This document shows positions 49,560 to 60,322 of a stretch of DNA of 64,000 nt, piece after piece. The first letter of the stretch is position 1. The number at the start of each line of letters is the position of its first letter. A program made the position numbers and the translations under genes. The notes beneath the pieces were generated by a model. That model was not told the origin of the DNA and ran no database searches. It was given only the letters and a program-made list of their open reading frames with translations. Source of the DNA: Lactobacillus kitasatonis DSM 16761 = JCM 1039 (GTDB taxonomy: Bacteria > Bacillota > Bacilli > Lactobacillales > Lactobacillaceae); contig NZ_BALU01000004.1 of the NCBI RefSeq assembly GCF_000615285.1, positions 62,001-126,000 on the forward strand. Reading direction: 5' to 3'.

Positions 49560-50924
49560 ATGGCAAGATTTCAAAGTGAAAAACTAAAACAAGAAGTTGT
49601 ACTCCGTGACCCGGTGCACGGCTACATCCATATTGAAGATAAAGTTATCTTCGATATCGTAAAATCAAAAGAATTCCAGCGGATGCGCAGAATTAAGCAG
49701 ATTGGACCTGTCAGCTATGTCTTTCCTGGGGGAACGCACACCAGATTTGAACATAATTTGGGCGTTTATGAATTAACGCGCCGCATCTGCGATATCTTCG
49801 CAAAGAAATATCCTTCGATAATACCAGGAGACGGCCTCTGGGACGATGATAACCGTCTGTTAGTAGAATGTGCTGGCCTGCTTCACGACATCGGCCACGG
49901 CCCTTATTCGCACACATTCGAGCACCTTTTTGGCACCAACCACGAAAAGATTGGGCAAAAGATCATCAAGGATCCTAATACTGAAATCAACAAGGCATTA
50001 AAACAAGTTGCGCCAAATTTTCCTGAACAAGTTGCTAGCGTAATTGCTAAAACTTACCCTAACCCTCAAGTAGTTAAGATGATTTCAAGTCAGGCTGATG
50101 CCGACAGAATGGACTACTTGAAACGTGATACCTACTTCACTGGCGTTAACTACGGACGCTTTGATTTGTCCCACATTTTGCGCGTGATTCGCCCATACCA
50201 AGGTGGCATTTGCTTTACCAATAACGGGATGCACGCGGTAGAAGACTATATCGTGTCACGTTACCAAATGTACCAACAAGTCTACTTCCACCGCGTTGGT
50301 CGTTCAATGGAAGTTATCTTGCACCACTTGCTTGAACGTGCTCAAGACATTTACAAAGAAGGCAATTTAAAAGTTACACCTAGTTTGGCCAAGTTTTTGG
50401 CTGGCAACTGGACGCTTGAAGACTACTTAAAGTTAGACGACGGCGTCATGGAAACTAACTTCTTGATGTGGACAGAAGCACAAGATCCCATTTTATCTGA
50501 TTTAGCCAAGCGCTATTTATACAGAAAGCCACTCGCTAGCGTCAGAATCGATGAAGAAACTAAGAACTTGTTGCCAAAATTGAAGAATTTGATCAAGCAA
50601 GCCGGCTTCAACCCAGATTACTACACCGCTACTAACTCAGCTTTTGACGAACCATACGATGCTTACAAGCCTACTGGTAAAAATGCCAACAGCCAAATTG
50701 AAATCATGCAAGATGATGGTAGCTTAATCGAATTATCGCAATTGAGTCCATTGGTTCGCGCCTTAAATGGTACCTTCCAAGGTGACGAGCGTTTCTTCTT
50801 CCCTAAGACAATGTTGTCTCACAACGAAGATCAACCTCAAATCTTTGAACCACTTTATGAACAATTTCAAAAATATATTAAAAATGGTGCATTAAGGTAC
50901 TTAAGAAGACCTAGAAAGAAATAA
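49560..50924 (+). CDS. HD-superfamily phosphohydrolase, YwfO type
   Basis: 454 residues from ATG 49560 (a second ATG lies six bases earlier; GGTGA spacing favours this one). HD motif residues: THTRFEHNLGVYEL, CAGLLHDIGHGPYSHTFEH, SQADADRMDYLKRD. Such proteins resemble dNTP triphosphohydrolases; YwfO-type substrates are not settled. Divergent from the DUF1934 gene. Confidence 0.9.
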   Translation: MARFQSEKLKQEVVLRDPVHGYIHIEDKVIFDIVKSKEFQRMRRIKQIGPVSYVFPGGTHTRFEHNLGVYELTRRICDIFAKKYPSIIPGDGLWDDDNRLLVECAGLLHDIGHGPYSHTFEHLFGTNHEKIGQKIIKDPNTEINKALKQVAPNFPEQVASVIAKTYPNPQVVKMISSQADADRMDYLKRDTYFTGVNYGRFDLSHILRVIRPYQGGICFTNNGMHAVEDYIVSRYQMYQQVYFHRVGRSMEVILHHLLERAQDIYKEGNLKVTPSLAKFLAGNWTLEDYLKLDDGVMETNFLMWTEAQDPILSDLAKRYLYRKPLASVRIDEETKNLLPKLKNLIKQAGFNPDYYTATNSAFDEPYDAYKPTGKNANSQIEIMQDDGSLIELSQLSPLVRALNGTFQGDERFFFPKTMLSHNEDQPQIFEPLYEQFQKYIKNGALRYLRRPRKK

Positions 50925-50957
50925 AATATAAGTATAAATGAAAGTGAGGTATTTGTT

Positions 50958-51221
50958 ATGAACAATGATGTAAGAACTCAAATCAACCCAGAGGATGAAC
51001 CAAAACGTGCTGAAAAGAGTGGTTACACTCAAGTGAAAGACCTGATGAACACTATTCACGGCTACTGCATGGATTACACTAATGCATCTTTCAAATTTAT
51101 CCATGAAAATAAGGATTTAGTCAAAGATATTGTCGACATTAGTTGTAAGACAGCAATGGTCGCTTGTGTTGCGACAGCTAGCGTAAGCATTGCTAAGTTC
51201 ATGTCAGACGTTAAAAAATAA
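50958..51221 (+). CDS. Unknown small protein, 87 residues
   Basis: Not recognised. Polar N-terminal 25 residues, then a helical region with a moderately hydrophobic C-terminal stretch (SCKTAMVACVATASVSIAKF) that might associate with the membrane. AAAGTGAGG precedes the ATG. It follows the HD gene by 33 bases and ends at a strong terminator, so it is probably cotranscribed. Confidence 0.6.
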   Translation: MNNDVRTQINPEDEPKRAEKSGYTQVKDLMNTIHGYCMDYTNASFKFIHENKDLVKDIVDISCKTAMVACVATASVSIAKFMSDVKK

Positions 51222-51233
51222 GTAGATCAAAAT

Positions 51234-51264
51234 AGCCTAGTTCAAACGAACTAGGCTGTTTTTT
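51234..51264. terminator. Bidirectional terminator
   Basis: Perfect stem AGCCTAGTTC / GAACTAGGCT, 4-base loop, then GTTTTTT on the plus strand. Confidence 0.92.
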
Positions 51265-52174
51265 ATTGCTTATTCAGTTCAAGCAAAAGCGAATACAAGG
51301 CACCATATAAGTTAGAATCGTTGCCATGCTTTGCGGCAATAATTTTTGGTGGGATCATCTGCTTGCCAATCATTGGGTTGATTTCCAGGATTTTAGCTAA
51401 TTGATTATTGATTTCTTCAATCAAGATTGGCTGGTTGCTGATGCCACCACCAATCACAAACTTCGAGGCATTGATCACAGTTTGAATATTAATAATCATA
51501 ATCGCAACGTTGCGGCAGTAACGTTTAAAAATTGCCAATGCACGTAAATCACCATTATTGATCGCTTCAAAGGCAGTAAGTCCATCATCTAAATCTTTAT
51601 TTCCAAGAGCTAGATTTACCTTTTTAACCATATTAACGGCAGAACAATTATCACCAGTATATGCAGCCTTGTTCTTTGTGCCGATACCAGAATTAGTAAT
51701 CATCCAGCTAAGCTCACCGGCTTGGAAAGTCCAGCCATGCAAAAGATGATTATTAACAACGACACCGCCGCCAACACCAGTGCCTAGAGTAATTGCAACA
51801 CCAGTATCTACTCCGCGCAATTCGCCAAGCCATTGCTCTGATAAAGCTGCTGCTTTGCCATCATTCTCTACGCTAATTGGCACATTGTATTTGTCACCTA
51901 AAGCTTCCTGAAGATTTAAACCATCAAGGAACTTTAACGCACCACCGAAATAAATGATCTTATTTTCAGTATCGATCTTACCTGGTGCACAGATTGCGAT
52001 ACCTTCAAATTGATCCTGATATGAATCGATCACTTCATACATGTTTTCCATAAATGCAGTAAGATTTTTTACATCTGTTTTAACGCGGTCTTTTTCTAGA
52101 ATATGTCCTTTTTCGTCGATTAAGGCATACTTCAGATTCGTTCCGCCAATGTCAATTGAGAGATATTTTTTCAT
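51263..52174 (-). CDS. ROK-family sugar kinase (beta-glucoside kinase-like)
   Basis: 303 residues. ATP-binding DIGGTNLKYALID at the N-terminus, catalytic Asp in VENDGKAAALSE, GVAITLGTGVGGGVV, and FVIGGGIS. The zinc-binding CxCGxxGC motif of many ROK glucokinases is absent, as in beta-glucoside kinase. It lies downstream of the EIIC gene and next to an RpiR/GH1 pair, so phosphorylation of a beta-glucoside or its product is the best guess. Confidence 0.8.
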   Translation of the reverse strand: MKKYLSIDIGGTNLKYALIDEKGHILEKDRVKTDVKNLTAFMENMYEVIDSYQDQFEGIAICAPGKIDTENKIIYFGGALKFLDGLNLQEALGDKYNVPISVENDGKAAALSEQWLGELRGVDTGVAITLGTGVGGGVVVNNHLLHGWTFQAGELSWMITNSGIGTKNKAAYTGDNCSAVNMVKKVNLALGNKDLDDGLTAFEAINNGDLRALAIFKRYCRNVAIMIINIQTVINASKFVIGGGISNQPILIEEINNQLAKILEINPMIGKQMIPPKIIAAKHGNDSNLYGALYSLLLELNKQ

Positions 52175-52189
52175 TATTTTCCCCTATTA

Positions 52190-52242
52190 AAAATGAGCTT
52201 CTATTCTACAAATTAAATGATAGAGATAAAAGCTCATTTTTT
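52190..52242 (-). terminator. Hairpin between EIIC and ROK genes
   Basis: Inverted repeat AAAATGAGCTT / AAGCTCATTTT around about 28 bases. It may reduce read-through into the kinase gene. Confidence 0.6.
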
Positions 52243-52252
52243 CTACTTTAAA

Positions 52253-53590
52253 TTATTTTTCTTCTTTAGCTTTGGCAGCTTGTTCTTGTTTGTAAAGCAC
52301 GTTGTCATAGCTACGTGCAAATGGCAAATATACAAAGAATGAAATGATTAAGATAATAGCCTGCCAAATAGCAACTTTCCAACCACCGATTAAGAAACCA
52401 GAAATTACAGGTGGAGTAGTCCATGGAACCTGGACCCCGTTAAGGTATGGCAAGATACCTGCTTTGATTAATAAGTAAGTTGAACCAGCTGAAAGTGGTG
52501 GCATGATAAAGAATGGAAGTGCAAGCATTGGGTTCATAACAATAGGAATACCGAATAATACAGGTTCATTAATGTTAAAAATACCAGGAACCAATGCCAA
52601 CTTACCAATACTTCTCATTTGAGCTGATCTAGCCATGAAACACATGAAGACAACCAAACCGATAGTCATACCTGCACCAGTTACAGTTGAGAATTGGTCA
52701 AACAAACCTTGAATAACGATGTGACCACCGTGTGCAGCGTCTACGTAACCGTATTTCTTAAAGATAGCTGCGTTTTGCAAAGCGTTGGCACCCAAAATTG
52801 GACCAGCAATACCACCAACCAAAGTTGAACCGTGAACACCAAAGAACCAGAAGAATGGTACTAGCAAAGTCAAAACTAAGATACCACCAAATGAGTCGGT
52901 TATACCTTGAAGTGGTGTTTGAATAGTTGCGTAAATCCATTGAGTTAAAGTAGTATGAGCTACCTTTTCAAAGAAGATATATACAAGAAGCCATAATGCA
53001 GTCAATACAGTTGCTGGGATCAAAGCAATAAATGAGTTAGCAACTGCAGGTGGAACTTGTTCAGGCAACTTAATAGTAATCTTACGCTTAACAAACCAAG
53101 TATAAATCCAACCAGTAAGTAAACCAACAATGATCGCAGCGATCATCCCTTGACCCCCAAGCCAAGTACGATCAATAAATCCTGTTAAAAGAGTTGGAGC
53201 CTGTTGAGCAGAAACAACGGTTTTAGTTCCGTTCATAACTGGAGTAGTAGAATTCATCAAAATTAGGAATCCTACGAAAGCAGTCATACCAGCAGGGAGT
53301 CCTTCGACCCCTTCATTCTTAGCCCATTGATAAGCAATACCAACAACGGCAAATACAGATACAATACCAAATGAAGCATTGTAAGCTTGATTCCAAAATG
53401 GAGTCAAACCTGTTTGATTCATCCAATTAGCAACTGCTGGAATTGGGAATGAAGCAAGTAGTAAGAATAAAGAACCGATCATAATGAATGGTAATGACAA
53501 AAGCATACCGTCCTTTAAGGCAATAATAGCTTTTGTATTAACAAATTTCATAATTGGCGGCAATATTTTATTGTTAATAAAATTCTTCAT
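52253..53590 (-). CDS. PTS cellobiose-type EIIC permease
   Basis: 445 residues, about 10 TM helices, Lac/Cel family EIIC: KDGMLLSLPFIMIGSLFLLL, FGVHGSTLVGGIAGP, and FNINEPVLFGIPIVMNPMLA with the conserved NEP motif. Genes for EIIA and EIIB are not in this cluster, so they must be encoded elsewhere. Transcription starts at 53643-53671, where a cre-like box fills the spacer. Confidence 0.93.
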   Translation of the reverse strand: MKNFINNKILPPIMKFVNTKAIIALKDGMLLSLPFIMIGSLFLLLASFPIPAVANWMNQTGLTPFWNQAYNASFGIVSVFAVVGIAYQWAKNEGVEGLPAGMTAFVGFLILMNSTTPVMNGTKTVVSAQQAPTLLTGFIDRTWLGGQGMIAAIIVGLLTGWIYTWFVKRKITIKLPEQVPPAVANSFIALIPATVLTALWLLVYIFFEKVAHTTLTQWIYATIQTPLQGITDSFGGILVLTLLVPFFWFFGVHGSTLVGGIAGPILGANALQNAAIFKKYGYVDAAHGGHIVIQGLFDQFSTVTGAGMTIGLVVFMCFMARSAQMRSIGKLALVPGIFNINEPVLFGIPIVMNPMLALPFFIMPPLSAGSTYLLIKAGILPYLNGVQVPWTTPPVISGFLIGGWKVAIWQAIILIISFFVYLPFARSYDNVLYKQEQAAKAKEEK

Positions 53591-53642
53591 AAAAAAATTC
53601 CTCCAACTTTTTTTATTAACGTGTTTTCATTTGACATCTTTA

Positions 53643-53671
53643 ATTCTATGAAAGCGTTTGCTGTTAGACAA
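53643..53671 (-). promoter_or_regulatory. EIIC promoter with cre-like box in its spacer
   Basis: Minus-strand -35 TTGTCT (53666-53671), 17-base spacer, -10 TAGAAT (53643-53648). TGAAAGCGTTTGCT (53649-53662, plus strand) fits the cre consensus at 12 of 14 positions and fills most of the spacer, so bound CcpA would block the promoter. Confidence 0.65.
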
Positions 53672-53722
53672 GGCTTTTGGAGGAGATAGGTATCATTCTG
53701 TTTTTAAGCTCAATATTTCGTG

Positions 53723-53753
53723 ATTGGAACACAGTGTTCCAATATAGTACAAT
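53723..53753 (+). promoter_or_regulatory. RpiR-gene promoter with palindromic operator
   Basis: Perfect 10-1-10 palindrome ATTGGAACAC-A-GTGTTCCAAT (53723-53743). Its first bases form a -35 TTGGAA (53724-53729), 18 bases before -10 TACAAT (53748-53753). The position suggests autoregulation and control of the divergent EIIC gene. Confidence 0.6.
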
Positions 53754-53786
53754 TAGTTTAAAGTTTTCACATTAAGGAATAAGATT

Positions 53787-54509
53787 ATGGCATTTTTTGG
53801 ATTTAAAGATTTATCAAAACTATCTACCGTTGATATGACTATCTATCGTTATATCGAACAAAACAATGATAAGGTAATTTACATGCGCGTCAGAGACATT
53901 GCCCAAGGAGCGCACGTCTCTAGTTCTTCTGTTATGCGCTTTATTCATAAGATAGGTTTTAACAGCTTCCCTGAATTTAAAGCTTATTTAAAAAACAATC
54001 ACCAAAGCCTGCACAACGTGAAAGTACATTACGTTACCGAAGATAACTTCCCTAGTGATACTTTGAGCAAGCTGAACATCGTTGCAGATAAAATCTATCA
54101 AGCAGACAACATTATTACTATCGGAATGGGTGATTCAGCCTTTTTAGCAGAATATGCCGCAAGAAAGATGGCGGCTCTAGGATTAAATACCTCTCCTGTC
54201 ACGGATCCGTTCTATCCGCTCGTTTTCAAATTGGAAAATACTACCAATAACGTCATTATTTGCTTTTCTGTATCAGGTAATACCACTGAAATGGTGGAAA
54301 TGATCAATCGATTTGTCAACAATGACGATATCCTTCTTATCAGCATCACCGGCGATGAAACTAGCGCTATCGCAAAAATGAGTCGTTATTCCCTTACCTA
54401 CCATGAACAAATGGTTAGAAAAGAAGCTTACGACTTTTCTTCACAAGTACCTGTAATGTATTTGGTTGAAGGAATCGTCAATATTTTAATTGAAAAAGAA
54501 AAACAATAA
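53787..54509 (+). CDS. RpiR/MurR-family transcriptional regulator
   Basis: 240 residues: N-terminal HTH_6 domain (VRDIAQGAHVSSSSVMRFIH) and C-terminal SIS sugar-phosphate-binding domain (IITIGMGDSAFLAEYAARKM; IICFSVSGNTTEMVEM). Placed between the divergent EIIC gene and the GH1 gene, it probably senses a phosphorylated beta-glucoside. It probably binds the palindrome at 53723-53743. Confidence 0.88.
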   Translation: MAFFGFKDLSKLSTVDMTIYRYIEQNNDKVIYMRVRDIAQGAHVSSSSVMRFIHKIGFNSFPEFKAYLKNNHQSLHNVKVHYVTEDNFPSDTLSKLNIVADKIYQADNIITIGMGDSAFLAEYAARKMAALGLNTSPVTDPFYPLVFKLENTTNNVIICFSVSGNTTEMVEMINRFVNNDDILLISITGDETSAIAKMSRYSLTYHEQMVRKEAYDFSSQVPVMYLVEGIVNILIEKEKQ

Positions 54510-54593
54510 ATAGATGAAACACCCTGTTTCACTTTAGGTACAACCAGCCATTTTATCGAACCATTCCTAAAAGCCCCTTTTGTCTATCATTTA

Positions 54594-54613
54594 TGAAATC
54601 GATTTCATATAAT
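54594..54613 (+). promoter_or_regulatory. Perfect cre box joined to the GH1 -10 box
   Basis: TGAAATCGATTTCA (54594-54607) matches TGWAANCGNTNWCA at all 14 positions and is directly followed by TATAAT (54608-54613). The -35 is unclear (TTGTCT at 54580 gives 22 bases). Confidence 0.75.
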
Positions 54614-54621
54614 GCTTATAA

Positions 54622-56076
<1,455 letters not shown>

Positions 56077-56125
56077 AATATTTACTTTTCATTACATTTA
56101 TTTCAAAAACTCTCTCAAACATATG

Positions 56126-56159
56126 AAAAAAACGGCTAGTCAACTAGACTAGTCGTTTT
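56126..56159. terminator. Terminator between GH1 gene and prs
   Basis: Stem AACGGCTAGT / ACTAGTCGTT (one G-T pair) with A and T runs on the two sides. Confidence 0.82.
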
Positions 56160-56178
56160 CTTTATCTTCAAATAATTT

Positions 56179-57153
56179 TTACTTATTCTTGTCAGCTTCG
56201 TATCTGTTATCGAACAATGGGCTAAGTGCCTTGTGTTCTTGGATGCACTTAATGGCATCACCCATAAGTGGGCCAACAGATACTAAAAGCATCTTGTCCA
56301 ACTTCTTTTCAGCTGGTTGGTTGATTGAGTCAGTAAGAACTAAGTTCTTAATTGGTGAATCATTCAATCTCTTGATGGCCGGGCCTGAAAGAACGGCGTG
56401 AGTTGCACTAGCGTAAACTTCAGTAGCACCTGCATCGATCAATGCTTGAGCTGCTAAAGTAATAGTACCAGCAGTATCGATCATATCGTCGATAATGATT
56501 GCACGCTTGCCCTTAACATCACCGATAATGTTCATAACTTCGGCAACGTTAGCCTTAGGACGACGCTTATCAACGATAGCGATAGGACAACCTAAGAATT
56601 CAGCAAGCTTTCTAGCACGGTTAACACCACCGTGGTCAGGTGAAACAACAACTGCATCTTCTTCCAAGTGGTTACATAAGAAGTAATCAGCAAGAAGCGG
56701 AGCACCCATCAAGTTATCAACTGGAATATCGAAGAAACCTTGGATTTGTGGTGCGTGCAAGTCAAGTGAAAGAATACGGTTTGCACCTGCAGTTTGAAGC
56801 ATGTCAGCTACAAGCTTAGCAGTAATTGGTTCACGTGCACGAGTCTTACGGTCTTGACGAGCATAACCATAGTAAGGCATTACAATGTTAATTGTACGAG
56901 CACTAGCACGACGTACGGCGTCGATCATAATCAAAAGTTCCATCAAGTTATCGTTAACTGGGTCACTAGTTGATTGAACAAGGTATACGTCTTTACCACG
57001 TACAGTTTCATCAATATTAATTTGAATTTCGCCGTCACTGAAACGTTCAACGCTTGACTTAGAAAGTGGAACACCAACACGGTCCGCAATCTTTTGAGCC
57101 AATGGCACGTTTGAGTTGAGGGCAAAAATCATCATATCGTCTTTATAGGACAT
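56179..57153 (-). CDS. prs: Ribose-phosphate pyrophosphokinase
   Basis: Makes PRPP from ribose-5-phosphate and ATP, feeding purine, pyrimidine and salvage pathways. 324 residues: [41 protein letters not shown] and PRPP loop [13 protein letters not shown]. In Bacilli it normally follows glmU directly; here two surface-protein genes lie between. Lactobacilli may have a second prs, which I cannot judge. Confidence 0.97.
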   Translation of the reverse strand: MSYKDDMMIFALNSNVPLAQKIADRVGVPLSKSSVERFSDGEIQINIDETVRGKDVYLVQSTSDPVNDNLMELLIMIDAVRRASARTINIVMPYYGYARQDRKTRAREPITAKLVADMLQTAGANRILSLDLHAPQIQGFFDIPVDNLMGAPLLADYFLCNHLEEDAVVVSPDHGGVNRARKLAEFLGCPIAIVDKRRPKANVAEVMNIIGDVKGKRAIIIDDMIDTAGTITLAAQALIDAGATEVYASATHAVLSGPAIKRLNDSPIKNLVLTDSINQPAEKKLDKMLLVSVGPLMGDAIKCIQEHKALSPLFDNRYEADKNK

Positions 57154-57309
57154 AATTTCCTCCGTAAAAATAATTAACCAGCTCTATTTTAGCAAAAGTT
57201 GTTCCAAAAAGAACCATGTACTCCTTAATTATAACAATATTTTTGCTTCTACAGTAAAAAACAAGGCAAAAGGACTAACTATTAAGCACTAAAACAGTTA
57301 GAATATATG

Positions 57310-57325
57310 TGTACTTTCGAGTACA
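57310..57325. repeat. Hairpin with UUCG loop upstream of prs
   Basis: TGTACT-TTCG-AGTACA, a perfect 6-bp stem closed by a stable TTCG loop, in the 241-bp gap between prs and the surface-protein gene. No other gene is visible in this gap. Confidence 0.4.
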
Positions 57326-57340
57326 ACGAAAATATCCTAA

Positions 57341-57381
57341 AAAATAAGGCGTAACATCTTTTGGATGTACGCCTTATTTTT
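57341..57381 (-). terminator. Terminator of the SLAP gene
   Basis: Perfect arms AAAATAAGGCGTA / TACGCCTTATTTT around about 14 bases. Confidence 0.88.
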
Positions 57382-57394
57382 GGTTTCAGTACTA

Positions 57395-59187
57395 TTAGTT
57401 GTTGCTAGTAGTACCTACCTGAGCATAGTCGTTAATGTTCAATGATTGAGTGTAACCGTTAGTTACGATTGATAAAGTAGTGTTGTTGTTAGTAAATTGA
57501 ACACTGCTTTCTGGAACGTTGTTTACAGCAGCTGCTAATTTAACAATTGCTGAAACTTCGTCTGGAGTTAAGCTGCTTAAATTAGTTACAATAACTTTCT
57601 TACCGTCAAGCTTAGCCTTAGCACTAGTGATGTTAGCAATAGCTTCGTTAACTTGAGCAACAGTTGCGCTAGCGTTGTTGTTTATAGTAGTAGCGTCAGT
57701 AATAGCCTTGTCGTATGCGCTCTTAGCAGTTGCTGAAGCAAGCTTGTAAGCGTCTGAGTTCTTAACAGTGTTTGCTTCGTTGATGCTTGGAGTAAGCTTA
57801 GCCTTGTCAGCTACAGTAGCTACAGTAACTTCAGTCAAAGCTTGTTCTTGAGTGTTAACAGGACTTAAAGTCTTGCCGCTGTAGGTAACGTCAGTAGCCT
57901 TTAAGTAACCTCTGCCACTAGCTAACTTGTAGAACAATTCTGGAGTGCTGTTAGCTGAAGTTGCGATGTATCTTAATTCTGAAACTTGTTGTCTTTGACC
58001 AGCACCAAATGATCTAGTTGAGTCAGCTTGACCCTTGATGTTGTAAAGTGGAGCAACCTTAGTAGTGGTTACGATTGATGCGTTTAAATCAACATCGTCT
58101 GATGAGTCGTCATCTACAGTTGCGCTACCGTCTGGTTCGTTAACTGGATCAAGTTTACCTGAAACCTTACCAACATTAGCAGCCTTTACGAATTGGTCGT
58201 CACCGATCTTGTAGTAAAGCTTAGTACCAATGTATCTTGCTTCAGTAGCTCTTACCTTCTTGCCCTTCTTAACAGTCTTCTTTTCAGTATCACCGTTACC
58301 ATCGTAAACGTAGGCATTCTTCTTTAAAGTAATAGTTGCGCTCTTGGATGAGTCAACGTTGCTTGCCTTAACGAATGCAGTACCTTCTGCGTTAAGTTGG
58401 TAGTAATCCTTCCCGTTAATAGTGTCAGTACCGTATGAATCGACAGTAGTACCCTTAGTAAGCTTAGCCTTACCGTTGTACTTCTTAATACGCTTGCCGT
58501 TTTGGTCGTATACGTATGAGTTGTGGATCAACTTAACCTTTATGGCATCCATGTCTGAAGCTTCTGGATCCTTCTTTGAAGGCTTCTTATTGGTAGTTGA
58601 TGCAGGCTTCTTGCTAGTTGAAGTAGTCTTCTTGGTTGAAGTGTTCTTCTTAGTGGTTGAAGTAGTAGTCTTGCTTGATGAAGCATTTGCACCGCCAACT
58701 ACATTTGCGGCCTTGATGTAAGCATTGTTGCCAAGCTGTAGTAAAGAACGCCATTGATCTTAGTAGTACCGTTTGACTTTACAGTAATACCCTTAGCAAT
58801 AGTAGTGTACTTTGCGCTACCCATGTACTTGTCAAGGCGCTTACCATTCTTGTCGTAAACATAAGCATTACGAGCTAAAGTAATGTCGTTTGAAGATGCC
58901 TTTGAAGTAGTCTTTGATGAAGTTGACTTCTTAGCAGTAATCTTAGCTGCTGCCTTCTTTGATGAAGTGCTCTTTGAGCTTGACTTACTATCAGTAGTCT
59001 TCTTGGTTGAAGTAGTAGTCTTGCTAGTCGACTTCTTGTTAGTTGAAGCAGTCTTCTTAGCAGTGGTCTTGCTTGATGACTTAGTAGTTGTTGCAGCTTG
59101 AACTGAGTTTGATGGGTTAGGTACAAGTGGGCTAACACTCATCAATGCGGCTGCTGATACCATAATCAACTTATGATTTAATTTCAT
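57395..59187 (-). pseudogene. SLAP-type surface protein, one-base frameshift
   Basis: Signal peptide (MKLNHKLIMVSAAALMSVSP), a Lys/Ser/Thr-rich linker, then several SLAP modules of the type NAYVYDKNGKRLDKYMG ... KINGVLYYSL. At about 58731 one base is missing (CCC read as CC on the plus strand): the frame should continue GNNAYIKAANVVGG but ends as ATMLTSRPQM. The second part (from 58720 down) has a second linker, two more modules, a FIVAR-like helical region (TAKSAYDKAITDATTINNNA) and a C-terminal domain. The full product would be about 597 residues, secreted and non-covalently bound to the wall. Confidence 0.8.
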
Positions 59188-59271
59188 CTATTATTTACCT
59201 CAAATCTAAAACTTAAAAATTAAATTCATTTATATATTGTAAATCGAAAACCGAATTTTGCCAATTTTATA

Positions 59272-59310
59272 TAAAAAAAGACATCTTTTCGTAATGAAAA
59301 GGTATCTTTC
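59272..59310 (-). terminator. Terminator of the second SLAP gene
   Basis: Imperfect stem (AAGACATCTTTTC / GAAAAGGTATCTTT) with seven T on the minus strand. Confidence 0.7.
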
Positions 59311-59325
59311 TCTATAAATTTTTAA

Positions 59326-60174
59326 TTACTTAACAGTTACATCTGAAGCCTTAACGTAGTAACGGTTTGGTTGTAAAGCGTAGTACTTAACACCCTTAAT
59401 AGTCTTAGTACCTAAGCCCTTAACAGTTACACCCTTGCCGATGTACTTAGTGTTCAAGTAATTGTTTACACGCTTACCGTTGTTGTCGTAAACGTAAGCT
59501 CTGTTCTTCATAGTAATCTTTACAGGCTTAACAGCTGCCTTCTTGCTAGTAGTCTTCTTTGAAGAATTAGTTGACTTAGTAGCAGTCTTCGATGAAGTTG
59601 ACTTCTTTGCAGTTGCCTTTGAGTTAGCGTTTGACTTCTTAGTTGAAGCCTTAGCAGTGGTCTTCTTTGAAGAAGTGTTTGATTTAGTAGTCTTAGCTGA
59701 CTTAGTTGACTTCTTAGTAGTCTTGCTTGAAGTAGTCTTCTTGGTACTTGCCTTCTTTGAAGTACTCTTCTTAGCAGTTGAAGTAGAAGTAGTTACCTTC
59801 TTGCCGTTTGACTTAAGAGTGTAAGTAGTGTTGCCTGACTTGTAAGTTACAGTACCTTCAGTAGCTGAAGCTGGAATCCAGTACTTCAAATCAGTTTGGA
59901 TACTGTAGTAAACTTGACCATTAATAGTCTTAACGTTCCAAATGGTGTACTTGCCACCCTTAGTTGCAGTCTTTGAAGTTCTCTTACCATTTCTATCAAC
60001 GAACTTCATGGTCTTAGTCATTTCAACACGGCTGTTCTTGCCGTAGGTGTTGTTAACACCCTTAGCATGTGCAACTGGTGCAGCTTGTACGCCGCTTGCT
60101 GACATGCCTAAAACTGGGCTAACACCCATTAAAACTGCTGCTGATACCATCATTAACTTATGACTTAACTTCAT
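59326..60174 (-). CDS. SLAP-domain surface protein
   Basis: 282 residues, secreted: signal peptide MKLSHKLMMVSAAVLMGVSP with probable cleavage after VQA near 31. A first SLAP-like module (VEMTKTMKFVDRNGKRTSKT; TINGQVYYSI), a low-complexity linker of about 85 residues made of K, S, T and A, then a C-terminal module (NRAYVYDNNGKRVNNYLNTK; TIKGVKYYAL). Such basic modules bind the cell wall. The linker and start are related to the neighbouring gene, so the two arose by duplication. Confidence 0.88.
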   Translation of the reverse strand: MKLSHKLMMVSAAVLMGVSPVLGMSASGVQAAPVAHAKGVNNTYGKNSRVEMTKTMKFVDRNGKRTSKTATKGGKYTIWNVKTINGQVYYSIQTDLKYWIPASATEGTVTYKSGNTTYTLKSNGKKVTTSTSTAKKSTSKKASTKKTTSSKTTKKSTKSAKTTKSNTSSKKTTAKASTKKSNANSKATAKKSTSSKTATKSTNSSKKTTSKKAAVKPVKITMKNRAYVYDNNGKRVNNYLNTKYIGKGVTVKGLGTKTIKGVKYYALQPNRYYVKASDVTVK

Positions 60175-60272
60175 AAATAATACCTACCTCATTAAAAACA
60201 TCTTTGTAAATCTATTGTAGGGCTCTTATATAATTTTGCAAATAAATACTATAGCCTTAATACTTTCTTAGC

Positions 60273-60304
60273 AAAAAAGCACCCTAGTTCAAATGAACTA
60301 GGGT
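60273..60304 (-). terminator. glmU terminator
   Basis: Perfect stem ACCCTAGTTCA / TGAACTAGGGT, then GCTTTTTT on the minus strand. Confidence 0.92.
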
Positions 60305-60322
60305 TACTTCTTTATCTATTAA

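Noticed and set aside
58883-59101. Hydrophobic plus-strand frames opposite the SLAP linkers, resembling membrane peptides
   Set aside because: Complement of the Lys/Ser/Thr-rich linker codons gives Val/Leu/Phe-rich frames by chance; no ribosome site.
59326-60174. K/S/T-rich linker as a CRISPR-like or tandem DNA repeat array
   Set aside because: Repeats are irregular, codon-phased and without unique spacers; they encode a protein linker.
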